The notes below the pieces were generated by a model, which saw only the letters and a program-made list of their open reading frames with translations, was not told the DNA's origin and made no database searches. From NCBI GenBank assembly GCA_019321725.1, contig CM033106.1, forward strand, positions 24,488,965-24,552,964: a stretch of 64,000 bases of DNA. The letters run 5' to 3'. Below, piece by piece: positions 1 to 20,218 of the stretch (within the stretch, counting starts at the first letter, position 1; every line of letters begins with the position of its first letter). The stretch is from Paulownia fortunei (Eukaryota; Streptophyta; Magnoliopsida; Lamiales; Paulowniaceae). Position numbers and translations under genes: made by a program.

Positions 1-1135
1 AGCCAAATTCTAAAACAAATTAAAAATTGGATAAATACCTACAGAGGAATAAAATGTTGATTAAAAATAACAAAATCAGTTAAAAATAAATCTTTGCAAT
101 AATCATAAGTTGTTAGTAATTTATTGTTTTAGAGATCTAAATAATATATTTCTTTATAATATAAGTATTTTAAGATTTTTATTTTATAAAAATAATAGAT
201 TTGCTACATAAACTATTTCAGCTCAATTCTTATTTTTAGACCCTAATTCACAAGTTTGCTTAAAATCTCTATTAGTTCTCTAACTCATTGCTTTTTTTTT
301 TTTAAAATGCAAATTCAAAACGTTTTAGTTTTAAAACTTTTAATTTTTTTTAAAAGAGCATCATTGGTTCAGTTTATTTTCAAATGTAATAACCAATGTG
401 AATTACACTAATAACTATGATGAAAATTATATAAATAATTTTTATATATTTTATTGAATGAAAGTAAAATTTATAATTTAAAATCTAGACATGTCTTATT
501 AATTGAAAACTAGGTTTAAACTTTTGTCGTTGTTTATATAAATGATTTACATATATTTTACTCATTTTTAATTTATACATTAGTGAAATAATATTTTTTT
601 TCTCTCTCTAAGTTCTTACATATATTATTTGTTATCCCTCTAAATTACTTTTTGTGCTCAAGACTGAAATTAGCATGATTGGGGTTTAACGTAACAGTTC
701 CTCATGTTGCTTTGACGAAATAAGTAAAAGAAAAGAAATAAGAAAAAGGCAGATTGAACCTCTAAGTGGCTTTTCCGTTGAATATTTAACATTGGGAATA
801 ATATTACACATTTTTTGAAGTTACATAACGCAATGTGGTAAACTAAAAAATATCAGGACCAAAATTAGACATGGCCTAAGTTGTGGGATCAACAATGCAA
901 TTTGCCTGATCAGTCCTCATAAAAGCTTGTGAAGCATGCCATCAGGCTGTCTAGCATTTAGAGGCATGCCATCAGGCTGAGCCATGATTGAGGCTGTCTA
1001 GCATTGAATCATAACGAATATTTTTCATCCTTCGCCAGTAGACTGATACAAACACACTTTACTCAAATCTAGGGCATATCTGAGTAGGCAAAGCTTGTGA
1101 AGTTATAACCGAACTAATATGTTCTTTCATTGCAG
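1..1135. other. AT-rich DNA upstream of the ABCI exons; no exon recognised
   Basis: No open frame here resembles the missing N-terminal half of the ABC protein that follows. The sequence is AT-rich with homopolymer runs. It may be an intron whose upstream exons lie outside the window, or unrelated DNA joined to a truncated gene. The last 200 bases carry short direct repeats: a 16-base unit at 934-949 and 964-979, a 15-base unit at 944-958 and 991-1005, and a 12-base unit at 923-934 and 1091-1102. A splice acceptor (TTTCATTGCAG) ends at 1135. Confidence 0.5.
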
Positions 1136-2348
1136 GTTTTAGGTATTGACCTCTCCTGGAGAATGCATAAAGTATCTGATGGCCAAAGAAGACGAGTTCA
1201 AATTTGTATGGGCCTTCTGAAGCCATTCAAGGTATATTTCTCTGTTATACAAGATCATGTTTTCTATGATGTCCACTTATCTGTACTAAGATTGCGTTAT
1301 GCCTGCTCTTCAGGCCCTCCTGCTTGATGAGATCACGGTTGACTTAGATGTGCTTGCTAGGGCTGACCTTCTAAGGTTTCTTAAGAAGGAATGTGAGGAA
1401 CGAGGTTCTACAATTATTTATGCAACCCATATTTTTGATGGTCTTGAGGATTGGCCATCTCATATTGTGAGTGTGACTCTAATTCTTTAGTATATGTATC
1501 ATAAAGAGGTACAACTGTTTGTTCATTATACATGTTGAATTTTTGTCAGGTTTATGTGGCTCATGGGAAGTTGCAACTAGCGATGCCAATGAATAAAATT
1601 AAGGAGATCAGCAATTTGTCACTGATGGTCAGTCGCTCTATCCTTAAAAATCAAAAACTCCAACCATGATCCTAACTGAATTTGCCTTAAGTAAAATGAT
1701 TGATATCTTGTGCAACCATGCATATATAGAATTACATGAATTATTGTCTTCCTGTTTCAGCCACAATGTCTTCTTTCTATGTGTGCTTAGATTGCTGAAT
1801 TTCTTGTATTTAATGGTATTTTTTACAATTTTTTGTGGGATATGTTTAGAATATCAAAAACAGGAAAGTTTTGGAAGTCTTTTGGGATGTTAACAAACAG
1901 AATGGCAATATTTTGAAATTTTGACCTTTAAGATTTCTTTTAAGTGATTTATTCAATAACTGCATTATTCAAACAAAATATGCTCATCAAAGAATAATAT
2001 TAATACTAAAGATTATTTTTCTAAGTCAAAACTTTTAAGTTACGATGGAAAATGATATCACTATTTATTTGAGAACTCATTTAGTTGGTGCCTTATATCA
2101 TGTTATTTGCAGAGAACTGTGGAGAGTTGGCTGAGGAAAGAGAGAGATGAGGAGCGGAAAATAAGGAAAGAGAGAAAGGCTAGTGGTCTTCCAGAGTATG
2201 AGAAACAAGTCGAGGGCAGTCGGGTGACGGGTGATCCAGCCCGTGCTGCCGTCGTGTGCTGAACAACGGGTGGGCTGCTGGGAGGCTGAATTCAACCATA
2301 GCTGGTGAAGAAAGTTTTTTCTTGAGCTCTAACAAGGTCCTCAGGTAA
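1136..2348 (+). pseudogene. ABC transporter I family member 20/21-like, 3' exons only, frameshifted
   Basis: Four exons are clear, all in phase 0 with GT-AG borders: 1136-1231, 1314-1466, 1550-1627 and 2113 onward. They encode the C-terminal half of a soluble ABC ATPase of the plant ABCI19/20/21 group. The degenerate signature [11 protein letters not shown] is in the first exon, and Walker [12 protein letters not shown] and the H-loop YATHIFDG are in the second. The basic tail (TVESWLRKERDEERK) starts the last exon. The Walker A half is not seen upstream. In the last exon the conserved frame is lost: the current frame stops at TGA 2260-2262. The expected C-terminus, including GWAAGRL and ending in SSNKVLR, is readable one base out of phase from about 2256 to TAA 2346-2348. 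One missing base near 2253-2256 explains this. It is either a pseudogene, a live gene with an altered C-terminus whose 5' exons lie left of the window, or an assembly error. Confidence 0.82.
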
Positions 2349-3913
2349 AATTAGTATTAAACCAAAAAGAGAAGTTATCATAGCTCTTTGCACCTTTGCT
2401 GTAACAACATGGACTTATAGTGGAGCTTGCTGGCTTTGTAATGTGGGCAAACAGTCTAAGTTGAATTATGGTTGAATGCGTGTATTCATTGAAGTTGCTT
2501 ACGTGCTTTGTAGCATGCAGCTTTAGCTGACAGATTCTCTTTAACATCAATTGAAACAAAAATTGAAAGAAAGAATAACAGAGAAGAAAAAATCATTGTA
2601 AAGCTAGGAAAAATTCTATTTAATTGGGCTCTAGTGTATTTTGAATAATCAGTCAAAGAAGAATAGTATAATTCAAAAGATTGGCAGATTAATTGGGCTC
2701 GTCCTCATTGATTAGTTTAGCTCTTATCTCGTGCCAACACACATGAAAATTATTCATTACATAAAAAAATCAGTAGATAAAAAAGTTGTTTTGTTTATCT
2801 AAAGTATTTGAATAAATTTTGAACATTTTTGGATAAGTGAATAGATAAATTTATTTATTTGAACATTATTATGAAATTTATTTGTTCATACTTATAAAAT
2901 TAAAATCAATTAGACTATCCAGATAGGATTTTATGAGTTACTCATTCATAAGCACTATTTTTAGTCCAACTTGCATGTGTTAAGCATGCTCCTAAGGATT
3001 GAACTCCACATGTAAGATATGTTTAATTGGATGCCTCAATATTTGTACATTATTATTTACTTGTACTTTGTTACTTGTATTACGTATAAAATATATTTTT
3101 CGAGTATATAATTTAGCATTCAATCAAACGAGGAATGAAATAACAGGGCCTCGTTTATAAGTTGACTTGTCATAAAGTTTTTCTCTTCAAATTCAATATA
3201 AAATGTTGCAAAAAATTAGTTTTACATACACCAAAATTTAGACTCATTAATAACTCGCACAATGTTTCTGACTTTGAAAATTCACAATCTATCTTAATAA
3301 TTCATGCTGTATTTGTGAATTTTAAAAAACGCTTGAATTTGTGAATTGAGAGCACAATTGGCATTTTCAATTTGTGCGCACCCATTAAAATATTGTTAAA
3401 TCTAGCTCATAAAAATAACCACGTATTTACATATTTATTCAAATGAATTTATCAATTAAGAACACAAATGGCATTTCATCCACTAAAATGTTTTTTTCAA
3501 TTTATCTTATAAAATGCCACTTACTTAGGTATCATTCAAATGAACTTGAATTTACCAATTAAGAGTAGAATTGCCATTTTCACTACATATGCGTTGTTTC
3601 CGCCTATTTGGATACTATATCATTTATTACAAATAAATGATATCCTGTACTACAAATACTAAAATCAGTAATTTATTTAATGACAACAATAATACACATT
3701 CAACTGCCCACAAACGCATTCAAATTGTACCCAATGGGTGGCATTAAATTCCATAATCACAACCTTCGGACATTCAGCTTGGGTTTCTTTTTCCAATTAC
3801 GTTGTCTTTCACAACTATATTCTTGTTTCTTTTCTTTTCTTTTTGTCCACTCAATTTAACTAAATAAAGGATGCATATAGCCTATATTTTATGAAATAAA
3901 CATTTCTAAATCA
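2349..3913. other. Intergenic AT-rich DNA between ABCI fragment and ARF1 copy 1
   Basis: I see no gene. The first part could hold the ABCI 3'UTR. Bases about 3334-3590 hold a degenerate tandem repeat described separately. The short open frames here have no recognisable product. Confidence 0.6.
3334..3590. repeat. Degenerate tandem repeat, period about 105 bp
   Basis: Two and a half imperfect units can be aligned by eye. Each has an AATTgAGAgcacAaaTGGCATTT-like core, then an ATTAAAAT/CTAAAAT stretch, then ATTCAAATGAA. The cores fall near 3345, 3455 and 3555. Divergence is high, so the repeat is old. Confidence 0.5.
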
Positions 3914-4250
3914 ATGTTCTTTTTCCTGCCAGCAGCACCAACAAACACAAGCTGGGAGTACCGTAAAAGATTTGTCAAATGACATTCAACATACACTAAC
4001 CATTAAAGTCATTCACCCCGAGAGGTGAGATACAATATCATTCCAGAAATTAAGCAGCCAAAAAGAGGCACAGTGCTGAAATAATTGCAGGATGTTAAAG
4101 GAGTGAATCTCAATTATACAGAGTACGCTATGACTATCTACGACATAAATAAGTAATCACAGGATTGCATCGAACAAAAGCCACGAAAAGGAAAAACCAA
4201 TCTTCACTTCAACAAGGATAGAGATATCAAAATTCATCCAACATCTCTCC

Positions 4251-8888
<4,638 letters not shown>

Positions 8889-8910
8889 CTCTATGAAATG
8901 AAGAGCAGGG

Positions 8911-8918
8911 ATTTTATA
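8911..8918 (-). promoter_or_regulatory. TATA box of ARF1 copy 1
   Basis: TATAAAAT on the minus strand, about 25-35 bases upstream of the inferred leader exon. The same TATAAAAT motif precedes copy 2 (17833-17840). Confidence 0.65.
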
Positions 8919-10429
8919 CATTCACTCCCTTTTTGAATTTGAATTAATTATGTGATTATTTATTTAATTCTTATTTCTTATGAGACTGGGCATTTTTGGG
9001 AGTTACACTTTTGGAATATTCGAGCGCCTGAATTCTCCCTCCCTCTCTTCCAATCTTTTATTTGACACATTAATCTTGCTAGACCTTTTTTTTATTATTA
9101 TTAAAATTATTAAGGAGAGCATTATTTTTGACAAAATATTTATAACATTCAAATTATGACAAGAAATGTATTTTCAAATTAATAATTGGTCACATTTCAG
9201 GATATGTTAAAGCATGATATCAGAAATTCACTTGTCGGAAACCCATAATATTATGAATCATCCCTTGTATAAAGTCACATTATTATATGTTCCATCAAGA
9301 TGAATAAATCATATTGATACAATGTTAATTATAATATTAATATTGTATATATTATTATTATATAATATTTTTCATTGTCATATATAATGGAGAATAAGAA
9401 ATATTTTTTTAGGATTTATTTAGTTTCATAAATATGATTTGATTTTAGTTTTATATTGTCTTAAAATGATAATTATTAACTTATTTTATGCCCTAAACAT
9501 CAAAATGATAACAATAATGTTTTTTAATATTTTAATTTGAAGAAATTTTTTATTAAAAATCTTATAAAAGGCACCACGCCAGGAGGCGCCTTCAATAAAA
9601 GAAGTAGAGAAGTTCTTTTCAGATAATTAAAAACATAATATTTAGAAAGCTCCATTGAAGTAAAAAAATAATAATTTTTTAGGGATTATTTTGTAAATAT
9701 TTTTTTTAATTTCTTATAAAATTATTAAAAAAATTGATTTGGATTATATTACTCTTGGGCTTTTTTAGATTAAAAGAATAATGGATTGAGTTTCTTTATA
9801 ATATTTTTTTTCTTTGGTTTCTTCAAATTGAAAGATTGTACCAATGACGATTTTATTTTTGATATTTTCATTATTCAATAATTTTATCTGAATCATAAAA
9901 CTTTTGAATTTTCATGAACTTACAAATAATAGGTTAATTAACTTAAAAATAAATGTTTTTTTGGGGGGTAATACTAAATTTTAATAAACATAATATTAAA
10001 TAAATAAATATAGAGTCAAACAACAATTTTTACTTTAATTTTTTAAATTAATTACATCATATTACTTTAATTAAATTAAACTAAACATAGTTCTACTATG
10101 TAACTTTTCATTAAATTGAATATTAAAAACAAGCTCTAATATTTTTTTACCCATATATATTAAAGTTTTTATCATTTTATTTTTTTAAATAAAATGAATA
10201 ACTATATAATGTGTAATGCTCAATTATCTCTTACATAGCCAATAATAAACATCTTACATAAATATGCATCTAATTAATACACATTATGGATCATGGCATA
10301 CAAATAACATGATTACACGAACATGAATAATTATTACTATATACTCCATTTATGCTTTAACATGCACTACTACATGAAATATGAGATCAAACTTTTGATT
10401 TTTGATTAACATACTACTTAAGTTACTTT

Positions 10430-12250
10430 TTGTAGTGAAAAGTTCGGTGGCTAAAAACTAAAAGTATGCAAAATAATGCAATTTGATTGGTAGGTTGACT
10501 AGGTTGCATGAAATCATTCTAAACCACATTTCACTTGATTATAACACCAAAACATCAATTTTTGTCATCTTCGTAGCCCATAAACGTGGTTTTTAGCATG
10601 AAAAGACACCAAACATGATGCAATCAATCATTACCTTTCACTTACCTCTCTTTGAAATGTTAAAGAAGTCATTTTAGCTATATTTTCTCGTGGAAACTCC
10701 TCAAAAACGACCAATCTTTCTTCTCCAAGTTTTCTTCCAAATTTCTACACTCTCATACTTACAAAAATTGAATTCAATTTATACGAATCCATAAAACACA
10801 AACTACAACAAGTTTCTACCCTTTTAAGCTTGAAAATCGTTGATTTTGAAATTTAATTCCAATTTAATCAAGATATATTCTTTTTCAATATTTCTTATGA
10901 TGAATTTATAGTATTTTGGATGGTTACATATTTTAGTATGTTTTTGTATTAATGAAACTCAGGTGGGATAGATTTGAAACCAAAACCAAGCTAGTTAAGT
11001 TAGTTTCTAGCAAAATTGATAGTCTTGTAAAATATATTTAATTTACTTATTTTTATTAATCTTGTAATGCTTATATTGTGTTTGGAAGTTCCTATGAATG
11101 ATTGAGAATGATAGCAATTAGTTTGTTTAATTGATGGTTAGAATTAAAGTTAGAATCTAATTTACTCATGTTATTTTGGATTGTGTTCAAGTTTTGGGGG
11201 CTGCCCTAATATTTATGTTTGGATTATTAGTTATTTATTGGTTACCCTAATATTTAATGTCTTGAATTAATATTAAAATATGGAGTATGCATTATTTTTA
11301 AGGTCATGTAATTGATATGGATTGTTTACAAAAAAATTGAAAAATGTATGTGATTTTAATTAGAATAGATTATGTGATTTATTAAAAGGATATTGAAAAA
11401 TACATGATTTGATTATGGTAGGCCTTTAACACATCATCTCTTCCAAAGAGATTGACATTTTCACTTAGTATAAAGTGGAGTTGAAGTAAGTTTAAACTTT
11501 CATTTACTGTATCACAAGAATCATATAATGTTATTCATATTTTAATGTGATTGTCATTATTTTGTCAAATGATGTAATGTTTGATGCATGATACTACTAA
11601 GAATATAATAAGATTTTTGAAAATGAAGTATGCTACTTGATTGATGGTCGGGTAGACAAGGGACGTGGGAGAGACCGACGGATCCAACAAATGGTGGCAA
11701 ATACTTGAGGTTAAAAAACTGGTATAGGAAAGTCATAATGAATAAGATAGAATACGGCTAATACTTGAGGTTGAAAGACCAAGTATGGAAACCCCATATT
11801 ATTTCTCTTATTGACCAATCCGAAAACCATAGTCTATCGCTATTAATTAGGTACCATACTTCAATGACCCTAAAAAATAATTTATAAATGAAAGTTATTA
11901 AATTGAATAATGCATTTAATTATTTATGTGACTTGCATGTACGCTATTTGTTACTGCATCAGTTTCACCTTACCGAACCTTTAGCTCATTAAATTCATAT
12001 GATGCAAGTGAAAATATACAGGTTTAAAGGTTGACTAAATTTCTAGAACGGCCGAACAAAGTTTTGTTCATATGCCATGCTTCAAACTGTTTTGTAATCT
12101 ATTTTGAAAATTCTGTTTTGTTTTTAAATAAGTTACTCTGTTATGATTTTGTATACAAATGTACTCAATTTTGATTTATGTATATGATATGTATACAATG
12201 AAATGAAACAACAAATGAATTCAAATTATTTCTCTTATAGTTAAAAATGA
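10430..12250 (+). repeat. Possible diverged LTR fragment (solo LTR-like)
   Basis: This block is less AT-rich than its surroundings and shows features of chromovirus LTRs. One is a segment near 11970-12010 (ACCGAACCTTTAGCTCATTA) that resembles the intact gypsy LTR further right (ACCGAGCATTAGCTCACGTA near 54578). Another is an upstream G-rich portion with two imperfect copies of AATACTTGAGGTTgAAAgAC (near 11700 and 11760). No convincing TG...CA ends or target-site duplication were found. The call is tentative. Confidence 0.35.
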
Positions 12251-12572
12251 GAACTTTTATTAAAATCATAACTCTAGTATTGATGAAAAGAATATTTATT
12301 AACTTAACTATATTAACTTGTTTAAATTCTACAATTAGGTTAAGAGATATTACATAATATATCTGAAAAATATACTATAAAGTGCAACTTTGTAATTCTA
12401 TTTTGATCACTTGGCCCTTTAGAAAATGGCATGCAGCATGCACCACACACATAATTGCTTTTCCAACAAAAAACCAACACAATATAATTTGAAGGACTAA
12501 TGTAGAATAAAATTCAAAATTTAAGGATGGGTAAAGTCCTGATTTTAAATTTAAGGACGAAAATGATACTAA

Positions 12573-12972
12573 GAGGGTGTTTGACTAAAGTTATAAACTT
12601 TTCAAAACATCTTATAAACTGTTTAAAAACTTATAAACTCTTGAAAAGTATTTGATAATTTATTTTTTAAAAGAGCTTATAAGATCCAAAAAAAAAAACT
12701 ATTTAAGAGCTTATAAATTTCTAAAAAAAAGGTACCTCCACCCTAACTTATTTTAAAATTAAGATCTTATTTTGACAAACTCCTTTAATTTTAATAATTT
12801 TAATTACAAAATCGCCATTACTAACATTTTAAAAGCTCTATAATCTTAGTTTATCCAAACACTTCAACAACTTATTTTTAAAATAAGATCTAACATCTTA
12901 TAAGTTCCAAAAACATTTTATAAGATGTAGGAGCTTATAAGATGTTTTAAATAAGCTTACCCAAACACCCTC
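12573..12972. mobile_element. Tourist/PIF-Harbinger-like MITE, 400 bp
   Basis: Perfect 11-base terminal inverted repeats, GAGGGTGTTTG at 12573-12583 and CAAACACCCTC at 12962-12972, are flanked by a TAA target duplication (12570-12572 and 12973-12975). The interior is AT-rich, non-coding and full of CTTATAAG-like motifs that can pair in inverted orientation. A three-base TWA duplication with a GTTTG-type terminus is typical of PIF/Harbinger MITEs. Confidence 0.8.
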
Positions 12973-13488
12973 TAAGTATAGATTTGCCTCCTTTGGCACA
13001 TTGCTGTACATATGGCCTTACGGTGGAATTTCCAAGCTATGCACTATCTTGCGAGCCAAAACATTATAAGTTGAAATATACTTGGACCAGAATTGTTACT
13101 CTCAGTTGTCAAGTGAAAGAAAACTGTGTAAACAAGCAATTTTCCTGAACGTATGTTCTTTCACTTACCACAGCACCAACAAACACAAGCTGGGACGCGA
13201 TGGGTTTGCCAGGGTTTGTCAAATGACATCCACAGCACAAACTAACCATTAAATTCATCCACCACGAGAGGGGAGATTATCATTCTAGAAATTCAGCCAA
13301 ACCGACAAATTTTGAGTGCTGACATAGTATAATTGAAGACGTTACAGGAGAGTATCTCAATGTACATAATATGAGATGATAAAAAGAAGTAATCAAAGTA
13401 CAGGATATGTTTGAACAGAAGTCATAAAATGGAAATGAAAATCTTCACTTCAAGGATTGAGATACCAAAATTCATCCAACATCTCTTC

Positions 13489-17790
<4,302 letters not shown>

Positions 17791-17832
17791 GACCAAATGT
17801 TGCTATTCTACGCTATGATCTGAAGAGGAGGA

Positions 17833-17840
17833 ATTTTATA
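17833..17840 (-). promoter_or_regulatory. TATA box of ARF1 copy 2
   Basis: TATAAAAT on the minus strand, at the same relative place as in copy 1. Confidence 0.62.
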
Positions 17841-17930
17841 CATGGACCTCCCCTTTTTGAGTTTTGAATTTGAATTAATTGTGTCATTCCTTTTTGGGAA
17901 TTATGCTGTTATTTTCATTATTTTGGGAGA

Positions 17931-20218
17931 TTTTTTTTTTGAAAAAGTATAGCTAGTGGGATTAAAGAATTTATGAACAATAAAAATATATTTATACAAA
18001 TTATTGAAAAATTTTTGATTGAAAATATGTTTAATTTATTTTTTCAGAGATATTTCTAATGATAGATTTCTTGTAAGTATCCATTAATTTTGACATTTTT
18101 TTCAAAAAATATGTAATAATATTAGACATGTCAAATGCTAACAAAAACAGTTATGTGATACAAAATTATAATATGTTAAAATATTATAAAGTTGATTATG
18201 CAATAATCGTTATTAATTTTATGTTTATTTAAATTTAGAATTAAATATAATTTGCACTCATTTCTTCCATCAAATACCTTATCGAGCATTCAAAATTTTC
18301 AATTATACTATGGATGGTAATACTCAGGGTTTGGTCAAATTAGAGACTTGTTTTACTAAAATTTTATAAAATTCAGACTAGCCCCCGCCCCGAATTCAAC
18401 CCTAGAGGTTAGACTCATTTTTATTATTTTAATAATTTTAAACTATATATTTTTATAATAATAATAATAATAACTAAAACTTTTTTAAAAAATATAATAT
18501 ATTTCAAAATAAAAAAAATAAATGGGATGGATTTACAAATAAAAATCCAAACCCGCTCCAACTTTATTTATAATAATAAAAATTTATCTCAAGGGGACAC
18601 AGATCCATACTCGAATTTAAACTCGCTTCATTGTCATCCTCACATTCCAAGTTTATTTTATTTGAAATTACACCCTTGAATCATAGAAATCTCATCAATC
18701 ACCTCCTAAAATTTACAATTCCAATCAAATTTAAAAAAAACAAATTCAAAATAAAACTCGAGACACAATCATATGAAAATTTAAAAACCAAAATATGACA
18801 ATATAATTGTATTAGTGAATTTTTTTGATCAGGGTTGACTTTAGCTCATTATCATTATAAATTTGAAAAATTACATACACCTAGTTCTTCTGGACTTTCT
18901 CTGAAGTGCCCTACGTAAATAATTATTAGTGGTATCCAAATGTCTACCTTAGTCTTTAATTCGAGCACAGGGGAGGTTATAAGACCAAATTTTGTTATAA
19001 TTTCTTGAGAATTTAAAATGACTATGATATACATATATATTAACTAGTCGATAATTATTTTAAAAAATGCAAGGGACTAATTAGGGGTTGCTAATGGTGG
19101 CCGCCCCTCTGAACTCTGTAAAATCCCTCTAAACTTCATAAAAATTTTAAAATTAGTATAGGTTTTATATAAATGCCCCCTTCCCTAAAAAAAAAATTAA
19201 AAATACCTTCTTATCTATTGATTTAAAAAAAAAAAAGTAAATCTCGCTCTTCTCTCTCGGTCTTCATTTTCTAGTTTCATCAATGGAAATGCATTTGACA
19301 TTTTAGAAATAAGACAAGATAAATTATTTGGTTTCCCATCATCATATTATAAAGAGGAAAAAAAATAAATATTCTCATAGCTAGAAATGATTTATAAATA
19401 TATACAACTCTACTACCACACACTACAACTAGTAAACCTTTTAAAATTGATTGATAATAAAATCATATCTATCTTGATATATATATATATATATATATAT
19501 TTACAGCCATGTGTTAGTCATACGTTGGCAATGATATGATGTGAAAAATACATATACCACCTTCATTACCATGTCACGTGTGGCTATTGGAGGAGCCACT
19601 CCATGCTAGTCTTGGCAAGAGTGGTTTACGTCTATTTAGATAGTAATATTTTTTCTACCCAAGGTAAGGCTTCCCCATGGGATATTTTAATTTAGACTAG
19701 CCTATTTTTGAATTTAAATATTTTACTCTATTTTTCATATCCTTCCTTTTAAATTCATAGTTTGCACCTAAGTTAATCATAAGAGAATCGTGGATTTCTC
19801 AATGCTACTTAAAAGTTTGAAATCCATAATTATCATTTCACTAAAATTATTGTATTGATTTCGAAACTTTGAATCGAAATTAAAAATTTTCTAACTCAAA
19901 GATAATTCTTTTGTATCAGATATGATGTTTTATGGATCAAATGAGATAAATTGATTGCCAAATCTTATTATCAGATATCCATGTTTCTTTCTTCTTCTTT
20001 TATTTTTATTTTTTTTTATCATAACGAGTCATCTAAAAGAAATCAAAAACAAAGAAAAATTTAAAAAATGATAAAAACAACATATTCTCGATTGCATCAA
20101 GAACGCTTATTTCTCCTTCAACTTCGCCAATTATAGGAGAAGTAATTCATCTTGTCATGTTCATGCCAGAGGCTTTTGATGATCCACAAATTTTCCATGG
20201 TTGTCGTCTCTCCTTCAC
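17931..20218. other. Intergenic AT-rich DNA
   Basis: No gene seen. Holds a copy of a dispersed AT-rich repeat (about 18300-18645) and an (AT)n run at about 19478-19500. The right end is probably the 3'UTR and downstream region of the WAT1-related gene. Confidence 0.6.
18300..18645. repeat. Dispersed AT-rich repeat, copy 1
   Basis: A non-coding block with GGATGGTAATACTCAGGGTT at the left, an AT-rich centre of TAATAATAA tracts, and CGAATTTAAACTCGCTTCA followed by CATCCTCAC at the right. Similar architecture is seen near 28395-28620 and 34725-35095. The family is not identified. Confidence 0.4.

Larger units (their letters stand above)
8996..13151. other. Intergenic AT-rich DNA between the two ARF1 copies
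   Basis: No gene is recognised. The stretch contains an LTR-like block (about 10430-12250) and a MITE (12573-12972), listed separately. The remainder is AT-rich with short homopolymers, and the short open frames show no conserved motif. Confidence 0.6.
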
